A stretch of 64,000 nucleotides of DNA from positions 62,001 through 126,000 of the forward strand of contig NZ_JAAAPN010000002.1 of NCBI RefSeq assembly GCF_009909205.1, written 5' to 3'. The notes below the pieces were generated by a model, which made no database searches, was not told the DNA's origin, and saw only the letters and a program-made list of their open reading frames with translations. The stretch is from Aquabacterium fontiphilum. GTDB lineage: Bacteria; Pseudomonadota; Gammaproteobacteria; Burkholderiales; Burkholderiaceae_C. Numbering within the stretch: position 1 is the first letter of the stretch; the number at the start of each line of letters is the position of its first letter. Shown one piece after another: positions 44,862-55,429 of this stretch. Position numbers and translations under genes: made by a program.

Positions 44862-46063
44862 CCCTGTCCAGGCCTCGTGTGTTGGTTCTGACTCCTCGGT
44901 TCCCGTACCCGGTGGTTGGCGGCGACCGCCTGCGCATCTTCGAATTGTGCAAGGTGCTGTCGCAACATGCGGATCTCACGCTGTTGAGCCTGTGCGAAAC
45001 GAGAGACGAGCTGACGATGGCGGTGCCGTCGGATGGTGTGTTTCAGGGGGTCGAGCGCGTGTATCTGTCGCGCTGGCAGTCGCGTCTGAATGCGCTGCTG
45101 GCCTTACCCACGCTCACGCCGCTTCAGGTTGCTTACTATCGGAGCCGTCTTTTTGCTGATCGTGTCGCGGCGTTGATGCCGCAGCACGACCTGGTGCTGG
45201 CCCATCTCATTCGCACTGGTGACTACGTGAGGCGCCGGCCCGTCCCTGGCATTCTTGAGATGACGGACGCCATTTCGTTGAACTACCAACGGGTCAGTCA
45301 GGCCGGGGGCGCGCTGCGAGACTGGCGCTCCCTCGTGTACCGCGTGGAGGCGCGCAGACTGTTGCGTTACGAGCGAGCCGCGCTCAAGGATTTCGAGCGC
45401 GTCCTGCTGGTCTCTGACGTCGATCGTGCTTTTTTGCTCGGTGAGCGGGACGATCCGAACGTGCTCGTCTGTTCCAACGGGGTGGATCTGTCGCATCTGC
45501 CTTTCTGCTCAAGGGAGCAGGCGGAACCCGTCGTGGTGTTCATTGGCAACATGAACACCGTGCAAAACCTGGACGCGGCCATCTTCTTTGCGGCTGAGGT
45601 GCTGCCTCTGCTCAGGCGCCTTGGCCCATTCCGCTTTCGCATCATTGGCAGGATGGATGCGCACACGCAGGCCGTGCTTGCTGCCTATGAGGGTGTTGAA
45701 CTCAGCCCCAATGTGAGCAGCGTGGCAGATGCCGCAAGCGGTGCGTTCGCGGCTGTCGCGCCCATGCGGTTGGGCGCTGGCATTCAGAACAAGGTACTGG
45801 AGTACATGGCTCTGGGCCTGCCATGTATCTCGTCCAGCGTGGGCTTTGAGGGTCTTTCGGCCTGCCCCGGGGAGGACTTGCTTTTGGCCGACTCGGCATC
45901 AGATTGGGCGCGCGGGATCGAGATGCTGTGGACGAGTCCCGAGACGCGCGGCCGGCTCGCTTGCTCAGCTCGCCGCTATGTTCAGGAAAACCACGACTGG
46001 ACGGCCCGGCTGGCGCCTGTGGTCACGGCGGTGGCGCAGTTGTCTCAGAAGTCCGATGTCTGA
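44858..46063 (+). CDS. Family 4-like glycosyltransferase
   Basis: A 401-residue GT-B enzyme. RVLVLTPRFPYPVVGGDRLRI at the N-terminus and RLGAGIQNKVLEYMALGLPC (about 305) are typical of the branch often labelled exosortase/PEP-CTERM-associated sugar transferase. No exosortase is visible here. The ATG overlaps the previous stop, and this is the last plus-strand gene of the cluster. An upstream extension in frame lies inside the previous gene and was rejected. Confidence 0.88.
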   Translation: MTLSRPRVLVLTPRFPYPVVGGDRLRIFELCKVLSQHADLTLLSLCETRDELTMAVPSDGVFQGVERVYLSRWQSRLNALLALPTLTPLQVAYYRSRLFADRVAALMPQHDLVLAHLIRTGDYVRRRPVPGILEMTDAISLNYQRVSQAGGALRDWRSLVYRVEARRLLRYERAALKDFERVLLVSDVDRAFLLGERDDPNVLVCSNGVDLSHLPFCSREQAEPVVVFIGNMNTVQNLDAAIFFAAEVLPLLRRLGPFRFRIIGRMDAHTQAVLAAYEGVELSPNVSSVADAASGAFAAVAPMRLGAGIQNKVLEYMALGLPCISSSVGFEGLSACPGEDLLLADSASDWARGIEMLWTSPETRGRLACSARRYVQENHDWTARLAPVVTAVAQLSQKSDV

Positions 46064-46096
46064 TTCTCCGCACAGGCGCGGCGCAGTCGACAGGCG

Positions 46097-47203
46097 TCAG
46101 GTCACCAGCGCGCGAGTGTCGTGCAAGGCATGTCCGCTGCGCAGCAGCCCATGGATGTAGGCCAGCAGGAAGAAGGTGCAGACCGTCGCGATCAGGGCAC
46201 GCATGGTGTCCTGCATCCACACGACTGCGAGGGTCTGACATAGCGCCACCAGGGACCACAGCAGCGTACTGGTGATGCTGTGGGAGAGCCAGCGGCGCAC
46301 CCCGGGCGGCGTGGGGTGCCTTGTTTCAATCGCGCGAAACACTAAATGGTGCAAATGCCCGGTATCCGGCATGCCCGTGTGCGCGCGGTTCAGCACCTTG
46401 CGCCGGTACATCGAATACACCGTCTCCCAGACCGGATACAGCAGCGACAACAGCACGGCCCAGGTCGACACTTCTGGGTTGCGGCTGAGCAGCAGCACGG
46501 CGCAAGTGGCCACCCAGAAACCAGCCAGATAGGCGCCGCCGTCTCCGAGGAAGATGCGCCCGAAGGGGAAATTGAACACCATGAAGCCAACCATGCCGGC
46601 CATGCCCCACAGGCACAGCCGCATCACCAGCAGGTCGTTGGTCTGCCACGCCATCGCGGCGAGGCCCGCCAAGATGATCACCACCGATCCGGACGCCAGC
46701 CCATTGAGCCCGTCGATGATGTTCACCGCATGCGTCATGCCGCCCACGGCGAAGCATGTGAACGCAAATGCAATCGGGCCGTAGACCATGAGGTCATCCA
46801 ACAGCGGGGTGTCGAGCCGGGTGAGTTGCGCATCGGCGAGGTACACGCCAAGCGCCCCAGAGACAAAAGAAGCGATCAGGCGCGTGCGGACAGACACCCG
46901 CTTCGTCAGGTCTTCGACGATCCCGGCTACAAACACGGGGGTGGCGGCCGCGAGCAGCAGGATCACGGTGGGGTAGGTTTCGCCGTTGAGGTGATAGCCG
47001 ACCACGATGCCGATCAAGAGACCCACCACGATGCCGAGACCCCCGATCCGGGGCACGGGAATGGTGTGCATCTTCTGTACGCCTTCCAGGTCACTGTCCA
47101 GCGACAGGCGCCCATGCCAGCGCTGCGTCAGCACCAGCACGGCACAGACCAGAAAGCTGGTTCCCAATACGGCCACTACGGCCCAGAACAGGGCGTCTGT
47201 CAT
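46097..47203 (-). CDS. WecA/MraY-family initiating glycosyl-1-phosphate transferase
   Basis: A 368-residue membrane enzyme with about ten segments. Family motifs are VPRIGGLGIVVG, the acidic VEDLTKRVSVRTR, NIIDGLNGLASG (about 162) and FLGDGGAYLAGF (about 218), plus GHLHHLVFR near the end. It transfers a sugar-1-phosphate to undecaprenyl phosphate, the first step of repeat-unit assembly. It faces the exopolysaccharide cluster tail to tail with a 33-bp gap, so it is likely its initiating enzyme although transcribed separately. Confidence 0.92.
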   Translation of the reverse strand: MTDALFWAVVAVLGTSFLVCAVLVLTQRWHGRLSLDSDLEGVQKMHTIPVPRIGGLGIVVGLLIGIVVGYHLNGETYPTVILLLAAATPVFVAGIVEDLTKRVSVRTRLIASFVSGALGVYLADAQLTRLDTPLLDDLMVYGPIAFAFTCFAVGGMTHAVNIIDGLNGLASGSVVIILAGLAAMAWQTNDLLVMRLCLWGMAGMVGFMVFNFPFGRIFLGDGGAYLAGFWVATCAVLLLSRNPEVSTWAVLLSLLYPVWETVYSMYRRKVLNRAHTGMPDTGHLHHLVFRAIETRHPTPPGVRRWLSHSITSTLLWSLVALCQTLAVVWMQDTMRALIATVCTFFLLAYIHGLLRSGHALHDTRALVT

Positions 47204-47321
47204 GTGATCTTGCTACCGAAAGTCCCTGAGAACGCGGCGATGTTGCGTCGCACCAAATGCTACCTTGGCCCCAGTGTGATGCAAGATGCGTTTGGGCGAA
47301 ACGTTTAGATTCAGGACAACA

Positions 47322-49775
47322 ATGCCGAACTTCACCTGTTCGGACGATCTTGCGGCGTGGTTTGCGCAACACGGGTTCACCCCATTTGACTTTCAGCGTC
47401 AGGTCTGGCGGGAAATGGTGGCGGGGCGAAGTGGCCTGCTGCACGCGACCACCGGCTCCGGCAAGACGCTCGCTGTGTGGGGCGGGGCGTTGTCCGTGGC
47501 CGATCCCGCCGCCCGGGACATCCAGTGGCTGTGGCTTACCCCGATGCGGGCGCTGGCGGCCGACACCACCCAGGCCTTGAGCGCGCCAACGGCCGCGGTT
47601 GCGCCGGGCTGGCACGTTGGCCTGCGCACGGGCGACACCCCTTCGGCCGAGCGCGCCCGGCAAGACCGGTCCTGGCCACAGGTGCTGGTGACCACGCCCG
47701 AGTCGCTGAGCCTGATGCTGTCGCGCCCCGATGCGGCGCAACGTTTTGCCGGCCTGCAGGGCGTGGTGGTCGACGAATGGCACGAGCTGGTGGGCAACAA
47801 GCGCGGCGTGCAGGTACAGTTGGCGCTGGCGCGGCTGCAGGGTTGGCGCCCTGCGCTGCGCATCTGGGGCATCAGCGCCACCCTGGGCAATCTGGATGGT
47901 GCGCTTCGAGCCTTGCTGCCGCGTCATGGCGATGTGCGCCCCGTCATCATTCAGGGCCGCATTGACAAGCCGCTGCAGATCGACACGCTGCTGCCGGCGT
48001 CGCCCGGTGATCTCTCCTGGGCCGGGCATCTGGGGGCACCCATGGTGGCGCCTTTGGCGGCCGAGCTGGACGGCGCCTCGACCGCCCTGGTGTTCACCAA
48101 CACCCGCTCGCAGGCCGAGCTCTGGTACCAGGCCTTGCTCGCCGCGCGTCCCGATTGGGCAGGCTTGGTCGCGCTGCACCACGGCTCGCTTGATGCCGAC
48201 GTGCGCGCGTGGGTGGAGCAGGGCCTCAAGGAGGGCCGGCTCAAGGCCGTCGTGGCCACCTCGTCGCTGGATCTCGGCGTCGACTTCCTGCCGGTGGAGC
48301 GCGTGATCCAGATCGGTTCGGCCAAGGGCGTGGCGCGGTTGCTGCAGCGGGCGGGGCGCAGTGGTCATGCGCCCGGGCGCACCTCTCGCGTCACGCTGGT
48401 GCCCACGCACACGCTGGAGCTGGTCGAGGCAGTGGCCGCCAGGCGCGCGGCACTGGCGGGGCAGGTCGAGTCGCGCCAGTCGCCCCACTGGCCGATGGAC
48501 GTGCTGGTGCAGCACATGGTCACGGTGGCGCTGGGGGGCGGTTTTGAGGCGGAAGCCTTGTGGCACGAGGTTCGGCAGACGGCCGCCTTCGCCGATCTGC
48601 CTGAAGCGGAGTTCCAGTGGGCGCTGGATTTCGCGGCGCGGGGCGGCGACAGCCTGCGCGTCTATCCGGAGCACCACCGCATTGCGCAGGGGGCGGACGG
48701 CCTGTGGCGTGTGCCCGAGCACGAGCCGGTGGGGCGCCTGATCGCGCGGCGCCACCGCATGCAGGTGGGCACCATCGTCAGCGACGCCAGCATGGTGGTG
48801 CGCTACCTCAACGGCCCCAAGCTGGGCTCGGTGGAAGAGGGCTTCATCGCACGGCTGCGCAAGGGCGACTGCTTTCTGTTTGCGGGGCGGCTACTCGAGC
48901 TGGTTCGCGTGCAGGAGCTCACCGCTTATGTGCGCCGGGCCGAGGGACGACGGGCCGCGGTGCCGCGCTGGCAAGGCGGGCGCATGCCCTTGTCCACCGA
49001 GATGGCCGATGCCGTGCTGGCCCTGCTGGGCGAAGCGGCCGAAGATCGTTGCTGGCATGAGCCCGAGATGGCCGCGGCCCGCCCCATGCTGGCGTTGCAG
49101 AACAAGGTCTCGCGCTTGCCGCAGCCTGGGCGGCTGCTGGTGGAGCAGCACACCTCGCGCGAGGGTCACCACCTCTGGCTCTACCCGTTTGCCGGCCGTC
49201 TGGCGCATCTGGGCCTGGCCAGCGTGCTGGCTTGGCGGCTGGCACATGCGCGCCCTAACACCTTCAGCCTGGCGGTCAACGACCATGGGCTCGAGCTGCT
49301 CAGTGCCGAACCCATGCCGCTGGACGAGGCCACCCTGCGCGAAGCCCTGCGGCCCGACCAGCTGGCCGACGACATCCTGGCCAGCCTCAACGCGGGCGAG
49401 CTTGCGCTGCGGCGCTTTCGGGAGATCGCGCGGGTGGCGGGGCTGCTGTTCACGGGCTACCCGGGCCAGGCCAAGAGCGCGCGACAGCTGCAGGCTTCCA
49501 GCGGTCTGTATTACGAGGTGTTCCGCCAGCACGACCCGGACAACCGCCTGTTGCAGCAGGCACAACGCGAGGTACTCAGCCAGGAGTTGGAACTGGTTCG
49601 GCTGCAGCACGCGCTGGTGCGGCTTCAGGGGTGGCAGATGGATTGGATCGTCTTGAAGCGACCCAGCCCCTTCAGCTTGCCGCTGATGGTCGAGCGCCTG
49701 CGCGAGCGCATCAGCACCGAAAAACTGTCGGACCGCGTGGCGCGGGCGCTCAAGGCCATGGGGGCGTCAACCTGA
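47322..49775 (+). CDS. Lhr-like DEXH-box helicase (ligase-associated type)
   Basis: An 817-residue SF2 helicase: Walker [11 protein letters not shown] (about 45), [11 protein letters not shown], the motif II box VVVDEWHEL, motif [43 protein letters not shown] and [14 protein letters not shown]1998-free Lhr core and winged-helix C-terminal region follow. It matches the ligase-associated DNA-damage-response helicases, usually encoded with an ATP-dependent DNA ligase, an exonuclease and a phosphoesterase. None of these is next to it here. The start at ATG 47322 is preferred over one 12 codons upstream. Confidence 0.88.
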   Translation: MPNFTCSDDLAAWFAQHGFTPFDFQRQVWREMVAGRSGLLHATTGSGKTLAVWGGALSVADPAARDIQWLWLTPMRALAADTTQALSAPTAAVAPGWHVGLRTGDTPSAERARQDRSWPQVLVTTPESLSLMLSRPDAAQRFAGLQGVVVDEWHELVGNKRGVQVQLALARLQGWRPALRIWGISATLGNLDGALRALLPRHGDVRPVIIQGRIDKPLQIDTLLPASPGDLSWAGHLGAPMVAPLAAELDGASTALVFTNTRSQAELWYQALLAARPDWAGLVALHHGSLDADVRAWVEQGLKEGRLKAVVATSSLDLGVDFLPVERVIQIGSAKGVARLLQRAGRSGHAPGRTSRVTLVPTHTLELVEAVAARRAALAGQVESRQSPHWPMDVLVQHMVTVALGGGFEAEALWHEVRQTAAFADLPEAEFQWALDFAARGGDSLRVYPEHHRIAQGADGLWRVPEHEPVGRLIARRHRMQVGTIVSDASMVVRYLNGPKLGSVEEGFIARLRKGDCFLFAGRLLELVRVQELTAYVRRAEGRRAAVPRWQGGRMPLSTEMADAVLALLGEAAEDRCWHEPEMAAARPMLALQNKVSRLPQPGRLLVEQHTSREGHHLWLYPFAGRLAHLGLASVLAWRLAHARPNTFSLAVNDHGLELLSAEPMPLDEATLREALRPDQLADDILASLNAGELALRRFREIARVAGLLFTGYPGQAKSARQLQASSGLYYEVFRQHDPDNRLLQQAQREVLSQELELVRLQHALVRLQGWQMDWIVLKRPSPFSLPLMVERLRERISTEKLSDRVARALKAMGAST

Positions 49776-49779
49776 CGCC

Positions 49780-49995
49780 TCACACCCCGTTGTCGTCCAG
49801 CAGGTCTTCGCTGGTTGGCTTGGCCTCGACGCGGTACTGCTCGCTGGCCCAGGCGCCCAGGTCGATGGCCTTGCAGCCCTTGCTGCAGAAGGGGCGGTAG
49901 GGGTTGTCCAGGCTGTAGAGGTGCATCTCGCCGCATGAGGGGCAGCGCACCTTGAGGCGCTTGGCGCCCGTTGCCGAAGAGCTCGTGTCAGCCAT
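49780..49995 (-). CDS. yacG: DNA gyrase inhibitor / zinc-binding protein YacG
   Basis: A 71-residue zinc protein with CPSCGEMHLYS and FCSKGCKAIDLG giving the Cys4 site, and an acidic tail. YacG binds GyrB and blocks DNA binding by gyrase. ATG 49995 is used; in-frame sequence upstream lies inside zapD. The order pilD-coaE-zapD-yacG is conserved in betaproteobacteria. Confidence 0.93.
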   Translation of the reverse strand: MADTSSSATGAKRLKVRCPSCGEMHLYSLDNPYRPFCSKGCKAIDLGAWASEQYRVEAKPTSEDLLDDNGV

Positions 49996-50006
49996 CCCGA
50001 CCCGCC

Positions 50007-50765
50007 TCACGCGCACAGGGTGAGCTCGAACCCCGCATCGCTGTCGGCGGCCAGCTTGAGCTTGCCGTCGGTTTCCGCCCGCATCAGGCGAATGGACACC
50101 ATGAGGCGGTTGGCGCTGACCTCGGGGATGAGGCCCAGGGTTTCGTCGATGCGCAGGCGCAGCAACTGGTAGTTGCGGCTTTCCTTGAGGCTTTGCTGAT
50201 ACTGCCCGCAAGGGGCGGCCACCATGTGCGGGTGCCCTGCATCCCGAAGCAGACCCAGCATCAGCTGGATGGCCTGCGCAAAAGGCGCGAGGGTGCCCAC
50301 CCAGCCGTGCAGGTCGGCCTGGCGCTGCGCCGCCGGCAGATGTTGCCAGGCAAAATAGGCGGGCAGGTCGAATTCGCAGGTGCCGCCCGGTATGCTGATG
50401 CGGCTGCGGATGCTCATCAGCCAGTCGTTGGCCTGCAGGCTCTGGCCCGCCTTGCCGGCGAGGGACTGCAGGCTGCTGTAGGCCTGCTCAAGGCGGCCGA
50501 GCACCTCATCAAGCACGGCCTCCTGGATGGCTGGGTTGCCGCGGTAAGACATGAACTGGTTCTTGTAGCGATCCAGATCGCGCAGCAGGTCGGTCTTGAG
50601 GTCGGCGCGTGAGGCCACGTCCATGACCTCGAACACGGTGGCCAGCGCGTGGTGGTGATCCACCGGGTCTTCGCGCCACATCAGCACGGTCAGGCGCTGG
50701 AACAGGTGCTCCAGGCGCAGCATCGTGCGGATGCTCTCACTCAGCGGGTATTCGTAAATGATCAA
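50007..50765 (-). CDS. zapD: Cell division protein ZapD
   Basis: A 252-residue FtsZ-bundling protein, starting IIYEYPLSESIRTMLRLEHLF as in other ZapD proteins. The frame begins with a TTG codon at 50765, with AGGTGG 4-9 bp upstream; no ATG is available near the conserved N-terminus. It stabilises the Z-ring. It sits 11 bp before yacG and 31 bp after coaE on the same strand. Confidence 0.93.
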   Translation of the reverse strand: MIIYEYPLSESIRTMLRLEHLFQRLTVLMWREDPVDHHHALATVFEVMDVASRADLKTDLLRDLDRYKNQFMSYRGNPAIQEAVLDEVLGRLEQAYSSLQSLAGKAGQSLQANDWLMSIRSRISIPGGTCEFDLPAYFAWQHLPAAQRQADLHGWVGTLAPFAQAIQLMLGLLRDAGHPHMVAAPCGQYQQSLKESRNYQLLRLRIDETLGLIPEVSANRLMVSIRLMRAETDGKLKLAADSDAGFELTLCA

Positions 50766-50796
50766 CGCGCCACCTGATGCGGTTCAAGTCCGGAGG

Positions 50797-51429
50797 TCAA
50801 CCACCATTGTTCCACAGGCGCCAGAGCTTCTCGACCTCGTGGCGCAATTGCTGAAGGGTCAGTCCTTCGTTGAGAATGATGTGGTCCGCCAGTGCGCGCC
50901 GGACTTCCCGGCTGGCCTGCTTCGCCAGCACCTTTTCGACGGCCTCACGGGGCCAGCCCGAGCGCACCATGACCCGGGCAATCTGCGTTTCTGGCTCGGC
51001 GTCGACCACCAGGATGCGGTCGACGCGCTGGCGCCAGTGCGGGCCGGATTCGGCCAGCAGCGGGACGTCATACACCACGTGCTGATCGGGCAGCGCCAGG
51101 TTGGCATGCGCGGCCGCGTGCTGCTGGATCATGGGGTGAAGGATGGCTTCAAGCCGCGCCAACGCCATCGGGTCGGCAAAGGCCAGTTCACGCATGCGTG
51201 CACGGTCCATCGCGCCGTCGGGGGTGATCAAGTGATCGCCGAAATGCTGCGCGATCTTCGGGATGGCCGCGCCCTGCGGTGCGGTCAGGCTGCGCGAGAT
51301 CGCATCGGTGTCGACCAGATGGGCGCCCAACTCGGTCAGCATCTGGCTGACCGTGGACTTGCCGCTGCCAATGCCGCCGGTGAGGCCCACCGTCAAGCGG
51401 CGAGGCGCCGAGGGGGCCCCAGCGCTCAT
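50797..51429 (-). CDS. coaE: Dephospho-CoA kinase
   Basis: A 210-residue kinase for the last step of coenzyme A synthesis. The P-loop [13 protein letters not shown] is at about 14-26, then [20 protein letters not shown] and [15 protein letters not shown]. The ATG overlaps the pilD stop (ATGA). A longer open frame upstream runs inside pilD and is not used. Confidence 0.96.
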   Translation of the reverse strand: MSAGAPSAPRRLTVGLTGGIGSGKSTVSQMLTELGAHLVDTDAISRSLTAPQGAAIPKIAQHFGDHLITPDGAMDRARMRELAFADPMALARLEAILHPMIQQHAAAHANLALPDQHVVYDVPLLAESGPHWRQRVDRILVVDAEPETQIARVMVRSGWPREAVEKVLAKQASREVRRALADHIILNEGLTLQQLRHEVEKLWRLWNNGG

Positions 51430-52295
51430 GCCCAGCCCAGCCACTCCAGCACGGTTGGCGCGCCCGCGAGGGTCACCACCAGGCCGGCGCCTGCCAGAAA
51501 GGGGCCAAAGGGCACGTACACGCCTTCGCGCAGTTGGCCCGACACCTTCATCACGATGCCGACCACCGCGCCAATGATGGACGAGCCCAGCACAATGGGC
51601 AGGATCATGCTCCAGCCCAGCCAGGCACCCAGGGCGGCCAGCAGCTTGAAGTCGCCGTAGCCCATGCCTTCCTTGCCGGTGGTCAGCTTGAACAGCCAAT
51701 AGACCGACCACAAGGACAGGTAGCCCGCCACGGCGCCCCACAGGGCGTCGGTCAGCGGCAGTGTCGTCCAGCCCAGCGCGGCCGCGATGAGTCCTGCCCA
51801 CATCAGGGGGAGCGTCAGGTCGTCGGGCAGCAGGGTGGTGTCCCAGTCGATGAGGGCGGCTGCGAGCAGCACCGCCACGAAGCCGCACCACAAGAGGGTG
51901 GTCGGCTGGGCACCGAATTGCTGGCCACACAGCACAAATAGCCCGCCTGTGGCCAGCTCGACCAAGGGATAACGCAGCGAGATGGGCGTCTTGCAGGCCG
52001 AGCACTTGCCGCGCAGCACGAGCCAACTCAGCACGGGAATGTTCTCGTACCAGCGGATGGCGTGGCCACACGCCGGACAGCGTGAGGCGGGTTTGGACAG
52101 GCTGAGCGGCTCGGCGGTCGGGGGCGGCTGGCCCAGCATGTCGGCCGCGTCAGCCTGCCAGCGTGCCTCCAGCATGCGGGGCATGCGGTGGACCACCACG
52201 TTGAGGAAGCTGCCCACGCACAGGCCCAGCACGCCCAACCCCCACGGGGTGAGCACCACGTCCAGCAGGACGCTCAGAAACGGCAGGTTCGACAA
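51426..52295 (-). CDS. pilD: Prepilin peptidase / methyltransferase
   Basis: A 289-residue membrane aspartyl protease that cleaves and N-methylates type IV pilins and type II secretion pseudopilins. The N-terminal domain has [12 protein letters not shown] and the two cysteine pairs CPAC and CSAC. The catalytic aspartates are in [16 protein letters not shown] and [22 protein letters not shown] at 52295 is used as the start because no ATG fits. Confidence 0.96.
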   Translation of the reverse strand: MSNLPFLSVLLDVVLTPWGLGVLGLCVGSFLNVVVHRMPRMLEARWQADAADMLGQPPPTAEPLSLSKPASRCPACGHAIRWYENIPVLSWLVLRGKCSACKTPISLRYPLVELATGGLFVLCGQQFGAQPTTLLWCGFVAVLLAAALIDWDTTLLPDDLTLPLMWAGLIAAALGWTTLPLTDALWGAVAGYLSLWSVYWLFKLTTGKEGMGYGDFKLLAALGAWLGWSMILPIVLGSSIIGAVVGIVMKVSGQLREGVYVPFGPFLAGAGLVVTLAGAPTVLEWLGWA

Positions 52296-52298
52296 GGC

Positions 52299-53513
52299 TC
52301 AGACCACCTGACCCAGCTTGAAGATCGGCAGGTACATCGACACGACGATGCCGCCGATGATGGTGCCCAGGATCACGATGATGAAGGGCTCAATCAGGCT
52401 GGACAGCGCCTTCACGGCTTCGTCCACCTCTTCTTCGTAGAAGTCGGCCGCCTTGCCCAGCATCTGATCGAGCGCGCCGGATTCCTCGCCAATGGCCGAC
52501 ATTTGCAGCACCATCACCGGGAAGACGCTGGTGGTCTGCATGGCGTTGGTCAGACTGGTGCCCGTGGCCACGTCCTTCTGCACCTGTTCGGTGGCCTCGG
52601 CAAACACGGCATTGCCTGCCGCACCCCCCACCGAATCGAGCGCTTCGACCAGCGGCACACCCGCGGCAAACATCGTGGACAGCGTCCGCGTCCAGCGTGC
52701 GACCGCCGCCTTGTACATGATGTCGCCGAAGACGGGCATTTTCAGCAGCAGGCGGTCCATGCGCTTTTGCATGACCTCGGAGCGCTTCCAGCTCTGCAGG
52801 AAGAAATACACCCCGCCGCCGATGGCACCAAAGATGGCCCACCAGTACTGCACGAAGATCTCGGACATCCCCATCACAAACAGCGTGGGGGCCGGGAGGT
52901 CGGCACCGAACGAGGTGAACACCTCTTTGAACGCCGGGATCACGAAGATCATGATCACGGCCACCACCACGAAAGCCACGACCAGCACGGCCACGGGATA
53001 GGTCAGGGCCGATTTGATCTTTTGCTTGATGGCGATCGTCTTTTCCTGGTAGGTCGCCAGGCGATCCAGCAGGGTTTCCAGGATACCGGCCGCTTCACCG
53101 GCTTCGACCAGGTTGCAGTAAAGCGCGTCGAAGTACAACGGGTGCTTGCGGAAGGCCGCCGACAGGCTGGTGCCGGTCTCGACATCGCCGCGGATGTCAT
53201 TGAGCAACTTGGTGACACGGGGGTTGGTGCTGCCGCGCGCGACGATGTCGAATGACTGCAGCAGCGGCACCCCGGCCTTCATCATCGTTGCCAGCTGGCG
53301 CGTGAAGACAGCGATGTCTTTGGGCTTGATCGAGCCTCCGCCACTGGTGCGACGTTTCTTGACCTTCTGCACCAGGATGCCCTGGCGCCGCAGCGTCGCG
53401 CCGACCATGGCCTCGCCGCCGGCGCGCATCTCGCCGCGCACGACCTTGCCGGCGCGGTCCTTGCCTTCCCATTCAAAAATGAAGTCTTCTGGTTTCTTTG
53501 CTGCCGTGGCCAT
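52299..53513 (-). CDS. pilC: Type IV pilus inner-membrane platform protein
   Basis: A 404-residue protein with two GspF domains. Characteristic stretches are FTRQLATMMKAGVPLLQSF (about 70), LVEAGEAAGILETLLDRLA and RWTRTLSTMFAAGVPLVEAL (about 270), with three membrane segments. It forms the rotor-like platform on which PilB acts. It lies 31 bp after pilB and 3 bp before pilD. Confidence 0.96.
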   Translation of the reverse strand: MATAAKKPEDFIFEWEGKDRAGKVVRGEMRAGGEAMVGATLRRQGILVQKVKKRRTSGGGSIKPKDIAVFTRQLATMMKAGVPLLQSFDIVARGSTNPRVTKLLNDIRGDVETGTSLSAAFRKHPLYFDALYCNLVEAGEAAGILETLLDRLATYQEKTIAIKQKIKSALTYPVAVLVVAFVVVAVIMIFVIPAFKEVFTSFGADLPAPTLFVMGMSEIFVQYWWAIFGAIGGGVYFFLQSWKRSEVMQKRMDRLLLKMPVFGDIMYKAAVARWTRTLSTMFAAGVPLVEALDSVGGAAGNAVFAEATEQVQKDVATGTSLTNAMQTTSVFPVMVLQMSAIGEESGALDQMLGKAADFYEEEVDEAVKALSSLIEPFIIVILGTIIGGIVVSMYLPIFKLGQVV

Positions 53514-53544
53514 GTAGGCAAACTCCGTCTGAGGCAGGGGCCGG

Positions 53545-55272
53545 TCACTCGTTGGTCACTGCAATGACCTCTTCCAGGGAGGTGACCCCCTGTTTCACCT
53601 TGACCAGCCCGGATTCGCGCAAGTCTCGCACGCCTTCTGCCTTGGCCTGCTTAGCAATATCCATGGCTGTGCCCTGACTGAGAATGATGCGTTGGATTTC
53701 CTCACTGATGGGCATGACTTGGTAAATGCCCACCCGTCCTTTGTAACCGTTGTTACAAGATGAGCAACCTACGGCACGATACGGCTTCCAGCTGCCATCC
53801 AGTTCGGCCTCTTTGTAACCCGCATCCAGCAGCGCCTGTCGCGGGTACTCCGCCGGCGCCTTGCAGTTCTCGCACAGGCGACGTGCCAGGCGCTGGGCGG
53901 TGATCAGGATGACGGACGACGCGATGTTGAACGGCGCCACCCCCATGTTCATCATCCGGGTCAGCGTGGTGGGCGCATCATTGGTGTGCAGCGTGGACAT
54001 CACCATGTGACCGGTCTGGGCGGCCTTGATGGCGATGTCGGCGGTTTCCAGGTCACGGATTTCACCGACCATGATGATGTCGGGATCCTGACGCAGAAAC
54101 GCCTTCAGCGCGGCAGAGAACGTCAGCCCCGCCTTGTCGTTCACGTTGACCTGGTTGATGCCGGGCAGGTTGATTTCAGCCGGGTCTTCCACCGTGGCGA
54201 TGTTGACGCCCGGCTGGTTCAGGATGTTCAGGCAGGTGTAGAGCGACACCGTCTTGCCCGAACCGGTTGGCCCGGTGACCAGCACCATGCCGTAAGGCCG
54301 CTTGATCGCCTCGACCAAGCGGGCCTTTTCTTCAGGCTCATATCCGAGCGCCTCAATGCCCAGCTTGGCTGAAGACGGATCCAGAATCCGGATCACGATC
54401 TTCTCGCCGAACAGCGTCGGCAGGGTGCTGACCCGGAAATCGATCGCCTTGTTGCCGAATTTCAGCTTCATGCGGCCGTCCTGCGGCACGCGCTTTTCGG
54501 CGATGTCCAGCTTGGAGATCACCTTGATCCGAGAGGCGAGCTTGTCCTTGATGGCCAGCGGCGGCTGCGAAATCTCGCGCAACTCGCCGTCGATCCGGAA
54601 ACGCACCCGGTAGTTGTACTCGTAGGGCTCGAAGTGAAGGTCGGACGCGCGGGCATTGATCGCGTCGATCAACATCTTCTGCAGAAAGCGCACCACCGGC
54701 GCGTCTTCCACCTCGGACGACATGTCGGACGCTTCAGGAGCCGGCGAGCCGATGTCTTCGGTAACATCGAACTCGAAATCGGACGATGCAATGGCCGACA
54801 GCTGCTCTTCAGCGGTCGCCGTCATGCCCTCCAGGGCCTTGGCCAGCTTGTCCTGTTCGACCAGCACCCACTCGGGTGTGAGCTGCGTGGTGAACTTGAT
54901 GCGCTCGATGGCTTCCTGATCGGTGGGGTCGGCTCCGGCGACAAACAGCCGATTGCCCCGCTTGGATAGCGGCAACACCTGGTACTGAGCCGCCAGCTTG
55001 TTGTCGACGATGCCCTTGGGAACGCGCTGCAGGTCGACCGCCGAAAGATCCAGCAGCGGCACCGACAAGGCTTGCGAGAGCGTGTGCGCCAGTTCGCTGG
55101 CCTCAATGGTGCCGGTCTGAACCAGGGTCGCGACAAAGCTGCGGCGCTGCTCTTTGGCCGTACGCAGCAGCGCCTCGGCCGATTTGGGGTCGAGTTTGCC
55201 GGCGTTGACGAGCACCCGGGCGACGCCGGAGAGCGTGCCTGGGGAGTCGGCGAGGGTGGACTCAGCGGCCAT
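53545..55272 (-). CDS. pilB: Type IV pilus assembly ATPase
   Basis: A 575-residue extension motor. An N-terminal MshEN-type domain is followed by the ATPase core with Walker A GPTGSGKTVSLY (about 335), the Asp box, Walker B-like IIMVGEIRDLETADIA and the His box TGHMVMSTLHTNDAP. The zinc tetracysteine is in CENCKAP and CSSCNNGY. It powers pilus extension. The first gene of the pilBCD-coaE-zapD-yacG block. Pilin and retraction ATPase genes are not in the window. Confidence 0.96.
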   Translation of the reverse strand: MAAESTLADSPGTLSGVARVLVNAGKLDPKSAEALLRTAKEQRRSFVATLVQTGTIEASELAHTLSQALSVPLLDLSAVDLQRVPKGIVDNKLAAQYQVLPLSKRGNRLFVAGADPTDQEAIERIKFTTQLTPEWVLVEQDKLAKALEGMTATAEEQLSAIASSDFEFDVTEDIGSPAPEASDMSSEVEDAPVVRFLQKMLIDAINARASDLHFEPYEYNYRVRFRIDGELREISQPPLAIKDKLASRIKVISKLDIAEKRVPQDGRMKLKFGNKAIDFRVSTLPTLFGEKIVIRILDPSSAKLGIEALGYEPEEKARLVEAIKRPYGMVLVTGPTGSGKTVSLYTCLNILNQPGVNIATVEDPAEINLPGINQVNVNDKAGLTFSAALKAFLRQDPDIIMVGEIRDLETADIAIKAAQTGHMVMSTLHTNDAPTTLTRMMNMGVAPFNIASSVILITAQRLARRLCENCKAPAEYPRQALLDAGYKEAELDGSWKPYRAVGCSSCNNGYKGRVGIYQVMPISEEIQRIILSQGTAMDIAKQAKAEGVRDLRESGLVKVKQGVTSLEEVIAVTNE

Positions 55273-55366
55273 GGGGTGGAAATGCAGGCGTAAGCGTCAT
55301 CAGGGATCAGATGGTAGCGCAGGCGGGGCTCGTTCATGGTGCCAGCTAACGAAGCAGGCAAAGTTG

Positions 55367-55389
55367 GAAAAAAGGCGCATCAGCCTTCC
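55367..55389 (-). terminator. Weak intrinsic terminator after the GT2 gene
   Basis: On the minus strand AAGGC-TGATGC-GCCTT is followed by four more T. It lies about 40 bp downstream of the stop at 55430 and upstream of pilB, so it would separate the glycan genes from the pilus genes. The stem is only five pairs. Confidence 0.55.
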
Positions 55390-55429
55390 AATTGACGGTC
55401 CGTAGCGGCTTGAGCACCTTCCTGTTTGA

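Noticed and set aside
47091-48755. 554-codon open frame opposite the helicase
   Set aside because: Antisense shadow of conserved helicase motifs.
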